DNA of 7,791 nucleotides, from positions 1 through 7,791 of the forward strand of contig JBGPKH010000435.1 of assembly GCA_041485845.1 (NCBI GenBank), in the 5' to 3' direction. The DNA is from OMOG01 sp041485845 (lineage in GTDB: Bacteria; Acidobacteriota; Terriglobia; Bryobacterales; Bryobacteraceae). The translations under genes and the position numbers were made by a program. The notes below the pieces were generated by a model. It ran no database searches. It saw nothing but the letters and a program-made list of their open reading frames with translations, and had not been told where the DNA came from. Below, piece by piece: positions 1 to 5,499 of the stretch. Position 1 is the stretch's first letter; the number at the start of each line of letters is the position of its first letter.

Positions 1-78
1 GGAATCCGGATAGACGTGAAGGGACCGGGGGATCTCGCGGCGATACGGAAGCTGACTGGGATCAAGATAGAGAACTAA
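1..78 (+). CDS. 3' end of an unidentified gene (partial)
   Basis: Reading from base 1, an open frame of 25 codons ends at TAA 76-78. The visible tail contains IDVKGPGDLAAIRKLTGIK and finishes in a short charged end (IEN). The start lies outside the window, and I cannot assign the tail to a family. The coding call rests only on an open frame reaching the edge and on its position just before a repeat-rich spacer and a promoter. There is a faint resemblance to part of the antitoxin at 5037-5384 (both have R-I/V-DVK followed by AIR), but it is too short to mean much. Confidence 0.4.
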   Translation, partial: GIRIDVKGPGDLAAIRKLTGIKIEN

Positions 79-87
79 AGACCAATT

Positions 88-145
88 TGGCCGCAGATGA
101 ACGCAGATAAACGCAGATAAGAAGGTCCTGTGTTATCCGTGGCCA
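88..145. repeat. imperfectly palindromic intergenic repeat element with 10-bp periodic core
   Basis: Three near-identical 10-bp units stand head to tail: cgcagatgaa (92-101), cgcagataaa (102-111) and cgcagataag (112-121). The edges are inverted relative to each other: the left edge TGGCCGCAGATGAA (88-101) matches the reverse complement of the right edge (132-145, TGGCCACGGATAAC) at 10 of 14 positions. Sequence of the type 'cgcagataaacgcagataa' is something I associate with dispersed intergenic repeats in many bacterial genomes (recollection, not searched). The edges given here are an inference from one copy. Confidence 0.5.
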
Positions 146-158
146 TCGCGGCCATCGC
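141..158. repeat. two perfect 9-bp tandem copies
   Basis: The unit ggccatcgc occurs twice back to back (141-149 and 150-158), at the right edge of the palindromic element. It lies upstream of the promoter for the DUF1592-type gene. No function can be read from it. Confidence 0.6.
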
Positions 159-166
159 TGTGCCCA

Positions 167-195
167 TTGCAGCCAACGCGAGGCCCCTGTATAAT
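167..195 (+). promoter_or_regulatory. sigma-70-like promoter for the cytochrome/DUF1552 operon
   Basis: A perfect TATAAT -10 box (190-195), directly preceded by TG, stands exactly 17 bp after a weak -35 box TTGCAG (167-172; TTG conserved). Transcription would start near 201-203, leaving a leader of about 28 nt before ATG 230. The promoter overlaps the in-frame TTG at 167, so translation from 167 is unlikely and the start at 230 is favoured. Confidence 0.6.
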
Positions 196-229
196 TGTCG
201 CAACTGATCGTGCGGACACTTTGAGACTG

Positions 230-3200
230 ATGCGACGTCGAGCCCTCCCCGTAATATTGCGTTTAGCGCCGGGAATTATCGCAATTTCCGCGATTTCCGC
301 AGCCGAAGCTGCCGATTCCGCGCTTGAGCGGCAGTTCGCGCAAACCGTGCGCCCCTTTATTAACCGGTATTGCATCGGATGCCATAGCGGCGAAACGCCA
401 GCCGCGCAGTTCGATCTCAAGGCCTATTCGACCGCGGAGACCGTGGTCCGGGACTATCCTCGCTGGGCGCTGGTGCTCGAAAAACTGACCGCGAAGGAGA
501 TGCCCCCGAAGCCGGTGCCCCCACCGCCCGCGGAAAGCCGGCAGCAGGTGATCGACTGGATTCAAGCCGTGCGCTCGAACGAGGCGCGAAAGAACGCCGG
601 CGATCCCGGGCTGGTGCTGGCGCGCCGCCTCAGCAACGCCGAATACAACTACACGATCCGGGACCTCACGGGCGTGGACATCCGCCCCGCGCGGGAGTTT
701 CCCGTGGATCCCGCCAATCCTGCCGGCTTCGACAACTCCGGCGAGTCGTTAGCGATGTCGCCGGCCCTGCTCAAGAAGTACCTGCAGGCCGCGCGTGCCG
801 TGGGCGATCAAATGGTGCTCACGCCCGACGGGTTCGACTTCGCGCCGCATCCGATGCTGGTCGAGACGGATCGTGAGAAGTACACCATCAAACGGATCGT
901 GGACTTCTATGAACGCCAGCCGACCGACTATGCGGATTACTTTCAGGCCGCGTGGCGTTATAAGTACCGGTCGCTTCTCGGAAAGCCCGGGGCTACGCTG
1001 GCGGGCATCGCGGCGGACGCGAAGGTGAGCGCGAAGTACCTGTCCATGATCTGGGAGATCCTCGACGGAAAGCAGGACGAGGCCGGGCCGGTCGCGAAAC
1101 TGCGGAGTCTGTGGCGCGCCCTGCCGGCGCCCAGCGCTGACCATCCGGACACGCTGCGCGCGCAATGCGTCGAGATGCGCGATTTCGTGGTGAGGATCCG
1201 GAACCACACGGCGATGCAATTCGCAGCCCCGGTGGTGAGAGGATTGCCCGCCGGTTCGCAGCCGCTGCTGAACTGGAAGTTACGGCAGTTCAACTCCCAC
1301 CGCAGGGATTTTGACCGCGGCGCCCTGCGCAACGATACCGACCCGGCCCCGGTGGCGCCCGAAATCCCGCGATATCCCGGGCTGCATCAGGAAGCGGCGC
1401 CACGGTGGGCTGCTCTCACGGCGAAGGCCCGCGCGGGCGATCCCGATCTCGTGGTTCCAGCCGCCGGGCGCAGCCGCTATGAAGCCTCGTTCGCACGCTT
1501 CGCTTCCGTTTTCCCGGACACCTTCTACGTCAAGGAGCGCGGCCGCTACTTCCCGGACGATTCGGATGACAAGGGACGTCTTCTAAGCGCCGGTTACCAC
1601 AATGTGATGGGGTACTGGCGCGACGATACCCCGCTCATGGAGTTGATCCTGGACGACACGGGGCAGAAGGAGTTGAACAGGCTCTGGGATGAATTCGACT
1701 TCATTGCCGATCACACTGCCCGGACTTGGGATCAGTTTTACTTCAATCAGAGCGGCGAGGTTGACGGCAAGGGTGCTGAGTCTGGCAGGGCGCGCCCGCT
1801 GGATAAAGCGGTGAGCGACACATCGATCATTTTCGGACTGCGGGATACCTATCTGGCCAAGGCTGAAGCCAGCAGCAATCCCGTGGCCATGGAGGCGATC
1901 CGGAAACACTTCCAGTGGGTGAACGACACGCTCCGTTCGGTAGAGCGCATGCGAGTGGAGGCGGAGCCACGCCACCTGGACGCCCTTCTCAAATTTGCGG
2001 CGCGCGCCTACCGCAGACCGCTTTCGAAGGCGGAGCGCGAGGACCTGCTGGCGAATTACCGCGCGCTTCGGGAAAAGAGCGCGTTGACGCATGAAGAGGC
2101 CATCCGCGATTCGATTGCCGGCGTGCTGATGGCGCCGGACTTCTGTTTCCGCCTGGATTTATTGGATGCGAGTGACAAGAGCGCGGCCGCAGGCGCGCGC
2201 GCCGTGACCGGCCGTCCGCTCTCGGGGTACGCTCTCGCCAGCAGGCTCAGTTATTTCCTTTGGTCCAGTATGCCCGACGAGGCGTTGCTGGCCCGCGCGG
2301 CGGCGGGCGATCTGCAAAAGCCGGAGGTGCTGATCGCGCAAGCTCGCCGGATGTTGAAAGACGATCGCGCGCGCGGCCTGGCGACCGAATTCGGCGCCAA
2401 CTGGCTGGATTTCCGCCGTTTCGAACAACACAACGCTGTCGATCGCGAGCGCTTCCCCAGCTTCAACAACGAACTGCGCCAGGCCATGTTCGAGGAACCG
2501 ATCCGGTTTATCGAGGACACGATGCACAACGACCGCCCGGTCCTGGACCTCCTTTATGGCAACTACACCTTTGTGAATCCGGTTCTCGCGCGGCACTACG
2601 GCATCCCCGAAGTTACGGGCAAAGACGACCACTGGGTTCGCGTGGACGACGCCGGCCGGTTCGGGCGCGGCGGTCTGCTGCCCATGGCCGTTTTTCTGAC
2701 CCAGAACGCGCCCGGCTTGAGAACCAGCCCGGTGAAACGCGGATACTGGGTGGTGCGCCGGGTGCTCGGCGAGACGATCCCGCCACCGCCCGCGGTGGTG
2801 CCCGAATTGCCGCACGACGAGGCGAAGACTGAACTGCCGCTGCGCGACATGCTGGCCAGGCATCGGGAAAACCAGGTCTGCGCCTCCTGTCACGCGCGCT
2901 TCGATGCAGTCGGGCTGGCGTTTGAAGGGTACGGGCCGGTGGGTGAGGCGCGGACCAAAGACCTCGCGGGACGGCCAGTCGATACCAAGGCGGTTTTTCC
3001 CGGCGGCAGCCAGGGCGCCGGATTCGAGGGCGTGCAGAGCTACATCCGGGAGCATCGCCAAAACGACTACCTGGATAATCTCAGCCGCAAAATGCTGGGC
3101 TACGCTCTGAGCCGGTCTCTCCTGCTCTCCGATGAACCCATCATTGAGCAGATCGAAACCAGGCTGGCCGCGAATGGCTATCGGTTTGCTTCGCTGGTAG

Positions 3201-3241
3201 AGGCAGTGGTCGCGAGCCCTCAGTTTCTGAACAAAAGGTGA
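230..3241 (+). CDS. secreted di-haem DUF1592-type planctomycete cytochrome family protein
   Basis: This is a 1003-residue protein counted from ATG 230. The frame is open back to TTG 167, but the promoter lies there, and only the 230 start gives a typical signal peptide (MRRR, then a hydrophobic stretch, then AEAA). No strong ribosome binding site is seen. Domains in order: PSCyt1-like haem site CIGCH at 48-52 with a likely Met ligand in KEMPP (M91); DUF1587 at about 130-195 (LARRLSNAEYNYTIRDLTG); a region of about 385 residues without a named domain that I recognise; DUF1595 at about 583-645; DUF1592 at about 663-790; DUF1588/PSCyt3 at about 805-905 with the second haem site CASCH at 884-888; DUF1585 at about 930-1003. 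This is the standard order for the family. It should act outside the cytoplasmic membrane. Two covalent haems suggest electron transfer, but no substrate is established. It is probably co-transcribed with the DUF1552 gene 5 nt downstream. Confidence 0.93.
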   Translation: MRRRALPVILRLAPGIIAISAISAAEAADSALERQFAQTVRPFINRYCIGCHSGETPAAQFDLKAYSTAETVVRDYPRWALVLEKLTAKEMPPKPVPPPPAESRQQVIDWIQAVRSNEARKNAGDPGLVLARRLSNAEYNYTIRDLTGVDIRPAREFPVDPANPAGFDNSGESLAMSPALLKKYLQAARAVGDQMVLTPDGFDFAPHPMLVETDREKYTIKRIVDFYERQPTDYADYFQAAWRYKYRSLLGKPGATLAGIAADAKVSAKYLSMIWEILDGKQDEAGPVAKLRSLWRALPAPSADHPDTLRAQCVEMRDFVVRIRNHTAMQFAAPVVRGLPAGSQPLLNWKLRQFNSHRRDFDRGALRNDTDPAPVAPEIPRYPGLHQEAAPRWAALTAKARAGDPDLVVPAAGRSRYEASFARFASVFPDTFYVKERGRYFPDDSDDKGRLLSAGYHNVMGYWRDDTPLMELILDDTGQKELNRLWDEFDFIADHTARTWDQFYFNQSGEVDGKGAESGRARPLDKAVSDTSIIFGLRDTYLAKAEASSNPVAMEAIRKHFQWVNDTLRSVERMRVEAEPRHLDALLKFAARAYRRPLSKAEREDLLANYRALREKSALTHEEAIRDSIAGVLMAPDFCFRLDLLDASDKSAAAGARAVTGRPLSGYALASRLSYFLWSSMPDEALLARAAAGDLQKPEVLIAQARRMLKDDRARGLATEFGANWLDFRRFEQHNAVDRERFPSFNNELRQAMFEEPIRFIEDTMHNDRPVLDLLYGNYTFVNPVLARHYGIPEVTGKDDHWVRVDDAGRFGRGGLLPMAVFLTQNAPGLRTSPVKRGYWVVRRVLGETIPPPPAVVPELPHDEAKTELPLRDMLARHRENQVCASCHARFDAVGLAFEGYGPVGEARTKDLAGRPVDTKAVFPGGSQGAGFEGVQSYIREHRQNDYLDNLSRKMLGYALSRSLLLSDEPIIEQIETRLAANGYRFASLVEAVVASPQFLNKR
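3235..3241 (+). promoter_or_regulatory. Shine-Dalgarno site that sets the DUF1552 start
   Basis: AAGGTGA lies 5 nt before ATG 3247 and contains the stop codon of the upstream gene (TGA 3239-3241). This fits initiation at 3247 better than at the in-frame GTG 3238, which lies inside the site itself. The arrangement suggests translational coupling of the two genes. Confidence 0.7.
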
Positions 3242-3246
3242 ATCAG

Positions 3247-4599
3247 ATGCGCCAACCAAACTACATCTTCCCCAACGAGGCGCAGAACTCCGCACCTCGC
3301 ATTTCCCGCCGCACGGTTCTTCGCGGCGCAGGAGTCACCATGGCCCTGCCGTGGCTGGAATCCCTTCCCGCTTTCGCCGATGCCGCATCGCCGGCCGCGT
3401 CCCCGAAACGCTTCGCGGTTCTTTTCATGGGAAACGGCATCAACGAGGATCATTGGAGCGCCGAGGGCTCGGGCGCCGCGATGAAGCTGAGCAAGACCCT
3501 GGAACCGCTGGAGCCGTTGAAGCACAAGATCAACGTGATCGATGGTCTCTTCAACAAGGCGGCCACCGGCCAGGGCATTCACCCCGCGCAGACGGGAAGC
3601 CTTCTGTCCGGCGCGCACATTCAGAAAGGGGCCATCATTCGGGCGGGCATCACGGTGGATCAGGTGATCGCCGATAGCGTCGGTCAGGACACCCCGCAGT
3701 CCAGTATCGTTCTGGCTTGCGAGCAGCCGATGACGGGCTACCACGAGACGAACTTCTCCATGGCGTACAGCTCGCACATCTCGTGGCAGACTCCGGACTC
3801 GCCGGTGCCGGTGGAAGTCTACCCTTCGCTGGCCTTCGACAACCTGTTTGAGAATCGCGGCAGCCTCCGGAACATGAGCATCCTCGACCGGGTGAAGGAT
3901 CGCGCCGAGACTCTCACGCGGAAAATCGGCGCGGCCGATAAAACCAGGCTGGACGAATATCTAACCAGCGTGCGCGAAGTGGAGAAGCGCGTCGACGGCA
4001 TGCGGAAGAGTAAAGACCAGGCGGACGATCTGGCGAAGCAGCGGAACCGTCCCGCCTTTACCATGGACCGCCCGGCGAATGGCTTGCCGGAAGACCTGCG
4101 GGATCACACGCGCCTGATGTGCGACATCATTGCCATCGCTTTCCAGACGGACAAGACTCGCGTGGCCACGCTGCTTCTGGCCCGCGACCTTTCGGCGCTC
4201 TATTATCCGTTCCTGGAGGTGCGCCAAGGACATCACGGCGCATCGCACGATAATCTGTCAGCGGGTTACGAGCGCATCGCGCGCTTCCACCTGAGCCAAC
4301 TCGCTTACCTTGCGACGAAACTGGACGGCATGCCGGAGGGGAACGGTACCGTGCTGGACAACTCGTGCCTGATGTTTCTCTCCAATATGTGGGCCGGCCG
4401 CAAGCACGACAACCGGAGATTGCCGCTGGTGCTGGCAGGAGGCCTGGGGGGTACGCTCGAAACCGGACGTACGCTGGATTATCTGGATGCCAGCGACGAC
4501 AAACGGAAGATGTGCAGTTTGTACCTGTCGATCATGAATCGCATGGGGATCCAGGCCAAGCGCTTCGGTGACGCCGACACGCCGCTGGAACGTCTGTAG
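3247..4599 (+). CDS. Tat-exported DUF1552 (HXXSHH family) protein
   Basis: This is a 450-residue protein, a normal length for the family. The N-terminus holds a twin-arginine signal, SRRTVLRG at residues 20-27, then a hydrophobic stretch with likely cleavage after AFA (residue 44). Export in folded form through Tat is therefore expected. Family-like segments include SLLSGAHIQKGA, SSHISWQTPDSPVP and a late LPLVLAGGLGGTLETGR. The name-giving HXXSHH motif appears as HGASHD (residues 330-335), with Asp in place of the last His. The enzyme activity, if any, is unknown. Its constant partner is the DUF1592-type cytochrome encoded immediately upstream, so the two are probably an exported functional unit (inference). 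The last 65 bp of the gene occur again at 5406-5470, which suggests that the present 3' end may have been replaced when the toxin-antitoxin module arrived. Confidence 0.92.
   Translation: MRQPNYIFPNEAQNSAPRISRRTVLRGAGVTMALPWLESLPAFADAASPAASPKRFAVLFMGNGINEDHWSAEGSGAAMKLSKTLEPLEPLKHKINVIDGLFNKAATGQGIHPAQTGSLLSGAHIQKGAIIRAGITVDQVIADSVGQDTPQSSIVLACEQPMTGYHETNFSMAYSSHISWQTPDSPVPVEVYPSLAFDNLFENRGSLRNMSILDRVKDRAETLTRKIGAADKTRLDEYLTSVREVEKRVDGMRKSKDQADDLAKQRNRPAFTMDRPANGLPEDLRDHTRLMCDIIAIAFQTDKTRVATLLLARDLSALYYPFLEVRQGHHGASHDNLSAGYERIARFHLSQLAYLATKLDGMPEGNGTVLDNSCLMFLSNMWAGRKHDNRRLPLVLAGGLGGTLETGRTLDYLDASDDKRKMCSLYLSIMNRMGIQAKRFGDADTPLERL
4535..4599 (+). repeat. 65-bp direct repeat, left copy (3' end of the DUF1552 gene)
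   Basis: Positions 4535-4599 match 5406-5470 at 62 of 65 positions with no gaps, and both end in the same TAG. The differences are A/G at 4578/5449, G/C at 4587/5458 and T/G at 4594/5465. Read in the DUF1552 frame they give one Thr-to-Ala change and two silent changes (Leu, Arg). Identity stops sharply on both sides. The copies are 871 bp apart, and the space between them is filled by the toxin-antitoxin module. Confidence 0.95.
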
Positions 4600-4606
4600 G
4601 CGTCAC
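4568..4606 (+). other. inverted repeat/hairpin across the DUF1552 stop codon
   Basis: GTGACGCCGACA (4568-4579) pairs with TGTAGGCGTCAC (4595-4606) at 11 of 12 positions, with a 15-nt loop. The 3' arm contains the TAG stop and runs 7 bp past the end of the direct repeat, so the hairpin exists only at the left copy. No T-tract follows, so it is not a standard intrinsic terminator. It could stabilise the mRNA end or mark an element boundary. Confidence 0.5.
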
Positions 4607-4682
4607 GCAAGCGGAGGACGGCGGAATTCCTCTTCGGCCGACATCACACTCGTTCCGGAAGGCCCATTCCCCAATTCTTCCG

Positions 4683-4711
4683 TTGACTTATATACGAGAA
4701 TCCCGTATAGT
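4683..4711 (+). promoter_or_regulatory. strong sigma-70-like promoter of the toxin-antitoxin operon
   Basis: TTGACT (4683-4688, 5/6 to consensus) and TATAGT (4706-4711, 5/6) are separated by exactly 17 bp. The expected transcription start falls at about 4717-4719, on the toxin ATG itself (4718), which implies a leaderless mRNA. The 118 bp between the DUF1552 stop and the toxin otherwise contain no gene. The module therefore does not depend on the upstream operon for transcription. Confidence 0.7.
4691..4709. promoter_or_regulatory. probable operator palindrome for antitoxin autorepression
   Basis: TATACG (4691-4696) and CGTATA (4704-4709) are perfect inverted arms. The inner bases GAaTC (4698-4702) are also symmetric, giving a 19-bp palindrome centred on 4700 with a single mismatched pair. 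It fills the spacer and the first four bases of the -10 box, which is where a helix-turn-helix antitoxin would block RNA polymerase. A second, shorter symmetry, CCCG (4702-4705) and CGGG (4713-4716), overlaps it. That this is the antitoxin's own site is inferred from position. Confidence 0.6.
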
Positions 4712-4717
4712 TCGGGT

Positions 4718-5059
4718 ATGAAAGCAGCCGTATTCTCCACGAAACGGTACGAACGCGAGGCGAAGCGGCTGCTTACTGAGACTGAGATCGTTGCGATGGA
4801 AACTTCAATCGCAGCCGATCCCGACGCCCACCCAGTCGTCATCGGCACGGGCGGTATCCGCAAAGCCCGATGGAGCCGCCAGGAAAAGGGTAAAAGCGCC
4901 GGTGTCCGAGTTATCTACTACTACTGGAACGCCGATAACGAAGTCTACATGCTCTACGTGTACGCGAAGAAAGAGCAGGCGGATTTGGATTCCGCTAGCC
5001 GCAAAGCGGCAAAGAGTTTCGTGGAGGAACTGAAGCATGCCAAAGAAAAACGCGGATAA
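4718..5059 (+). CDS. RelE/HigB-like toxin of a type II toxin-antitoxin system
   Basis: This is a 113-residue protein, a typical size. The sequence fits the RelE/HigB-like toxin family (PF06296 type): an early helical stretch, then IRKARWSRQEKGKSAGVRVI (about 48-66), YYYWNADNEVYMLYVYAKKE (about 67-86) and a C-terminal helix. Members usually cut mRNA on the ribosome. The basic residues in 48-64 and the Tyr/Lys-rich strand would supply the RNA contacts, but I cannot assign catalytic residues with certainty. The frame is open upstream to 4568, but that would read back through the promoter into the DUF1552 gene, so ATG 4718 is chosen. No Shine-Dalgarno site precedes it, consistent with leaderless translation. 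Its 3' end overlaps the antitoxin gene by 23 nt. GC is lower here than in neighbours (31/60 at 4921-4980 against 40/60 at 4141-4200). Confidence 0.85.
   Translation: MKAAVFSTKRYEREAKRLLTETEIVAMETSIAADPDAHPVVIGTGGIRKARWSRQEKGKSAGVRVIYYYWNADNEVYMLYVYAKKEQADLDSASRKAAKSFVEELKHAKEKRG
5023..5028 (+). promoter_or_regulatory. Shine-Dalgarno site of the antitoxin, inside the toxin gene
   Basis: GGAGGA lies 8 nt before ATG 5037, within the last codons of the toxin. It decides for the 5037 start over the internal ATG 5085. It also contrasts with the toxin, which has no such site, so the antitoxin may be translated more efficiently from the shared mRNA (inference). Confidence 0.65.
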
Positions 5060-5384
5060 GACCGCTCCTGAGCCTAAGCCGGGAATGAACCCCGTTTCGC
5101 GCGGCGTGATCGCTGGCCTAAAAGAAGCCATTGCCCACGCCCGCGGTGAAATCTCTCTCCCGGTTCGCTACTACGATGTTCCGGGCCGGGTAGACGTGAA
5201 GGCAATCCGCGCGAAATCTGGATTATCGCAAGCAGAGTTCGCCAAGCGGTACGGTTTCAGCGTTCGAACCTTGCAGGATTGGGAGTTCGGCCGGACGCAA
5301 CCGCCGAGTGCGGTCCGGGCCTATCTCATCGTGATCGATCGATTCCCTGAGACGGTAGAAAGGGCGCTGAAGGGCGCCGCGTAA
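5037..5384 (+). CDS. NadS/HigA-like helix-turn-helix antitoxin
   Basis: This is a 115-residue protein. A charged N-terminal tail of about 16 residues (MPKKNADKTAPEPKP) is followed by GLKEAIAHARGEISL (27-41), which is characteristic of COG2944/NadS-type antitoxins. An Xre-type helix-turn-helix follows at about 62-90 (SGLSQAEFAKRYGFSVRTLQ, then WE.GRTQPP) and the protein ends in a C-terminal helix. It should bind and neutralise the toxin and repress the shared promoter through the palindrome at 4691-4709. The order toxin first, antitoxin second is that of higBA-like modules. Translation is probably coupled through the 23-nt overlap. Only 21 bp separate its stop from the right copy of the 65-bp repeat. 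Confidence 0.88.
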   Translation: MPKKNADKTAPEPKPGMNPVSRGVIAGLKEAIAHARGEISLPVRYYDVPGRVDVKAIRAKSGLSQAEFAKRYGFSVRTLQDWEFGRTQPPSAVRAYLIVIDRFPETVERALKGAA

Positions 5385-5404
5385 GGCCCACGTCAGTTAC
5401 AGGC

Positions 5405-5470
5405 CTGAATCGCATGGGGATCCAGGCCAAGCGCTTCGGTGACGCCGACGCGCCGCTCGAACGGCTGTAG
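5405..5470 (+). pseudogene. orphan 3' tail of a DUF1552 gene (right copy of the 65-bp direct repeat)
   Basis: The frame beginning CTG 5405 encodes a tail ending RFGDADAPLERL and then TAG 5468-5470. It corresponds to the last residues of the DUF1552 protein (RFGDADTPLERL at the intact gene). It has no start or body of its own and is preceded directly by the antitoxin's short trailer. Two of its three differences from the intact copy are silent. This is what would be expected if both copies once ended working genes, rather than one being recent random debris. It is followed at once by the terminator-like sequence, so this may be the original end of the operon. Confidence 0.8.
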
Positions 5471-5472
5471 CC

Positions 5473-5499
5473 CCAAAATAATTTGGCCCATTTTTTTTT
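5473..5499 (+). terminator. weak intrinsic terminator-like sequence
   Basis: CCAAA (5473-5477) and TTTGG (5482-5486) form a short stem with a 4-nt loop. After CCCA comes an uninterrupted run of nine T (5491-5499). The T-run suits + strand transcripts arriving from the DUF1552 or toxin-antitoxin genes. The stem is short and AU-rich, so efficiency is doubtful. The run touches the stop codon of the convergent actP-like gene (TAA, 5500-5498). Confidence 0.4.

Noticed and set aside
11..22. Shared tagacgtgaagg at the left edge and in the antitoxin gene (5191-5202)
   Set aside because: Only 12 bp in coding sequence (both reading DVK); flanking sequence does not align, so chance is the better explanation.
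92..121. Three 10-bp units as a possible CRISPR array or iteron origin
   Set aside because: The units are directly adjacent without spacers, far too short for CRISPR repeats, and no replication or Cas gene is nearby.
167..229. TTG start 21 codons upstream for the cytochrome gene
   Set aside because: TTG 167 forms the -35 box of the likely promoter, so it would not be on the mRNA; the signal peptide also begins at ATG 230.
2159..3295. 378-codon open frame on the minus strand opposite the 3' part of the cytochrome gene
   Set aside because: It lies antisense to a well-supported multi-domain gene, has no recognisable domain and is rich in Arg/Ala/Gly, as expected for shadow frames in GC-rich DNA.
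4568..4717. 50-codon N-terminal extension of the toxin
   Set aside because: It would start inside the DUF1552 gene and read through the promoter and operator; the family starts near the MKAAVFS segment.
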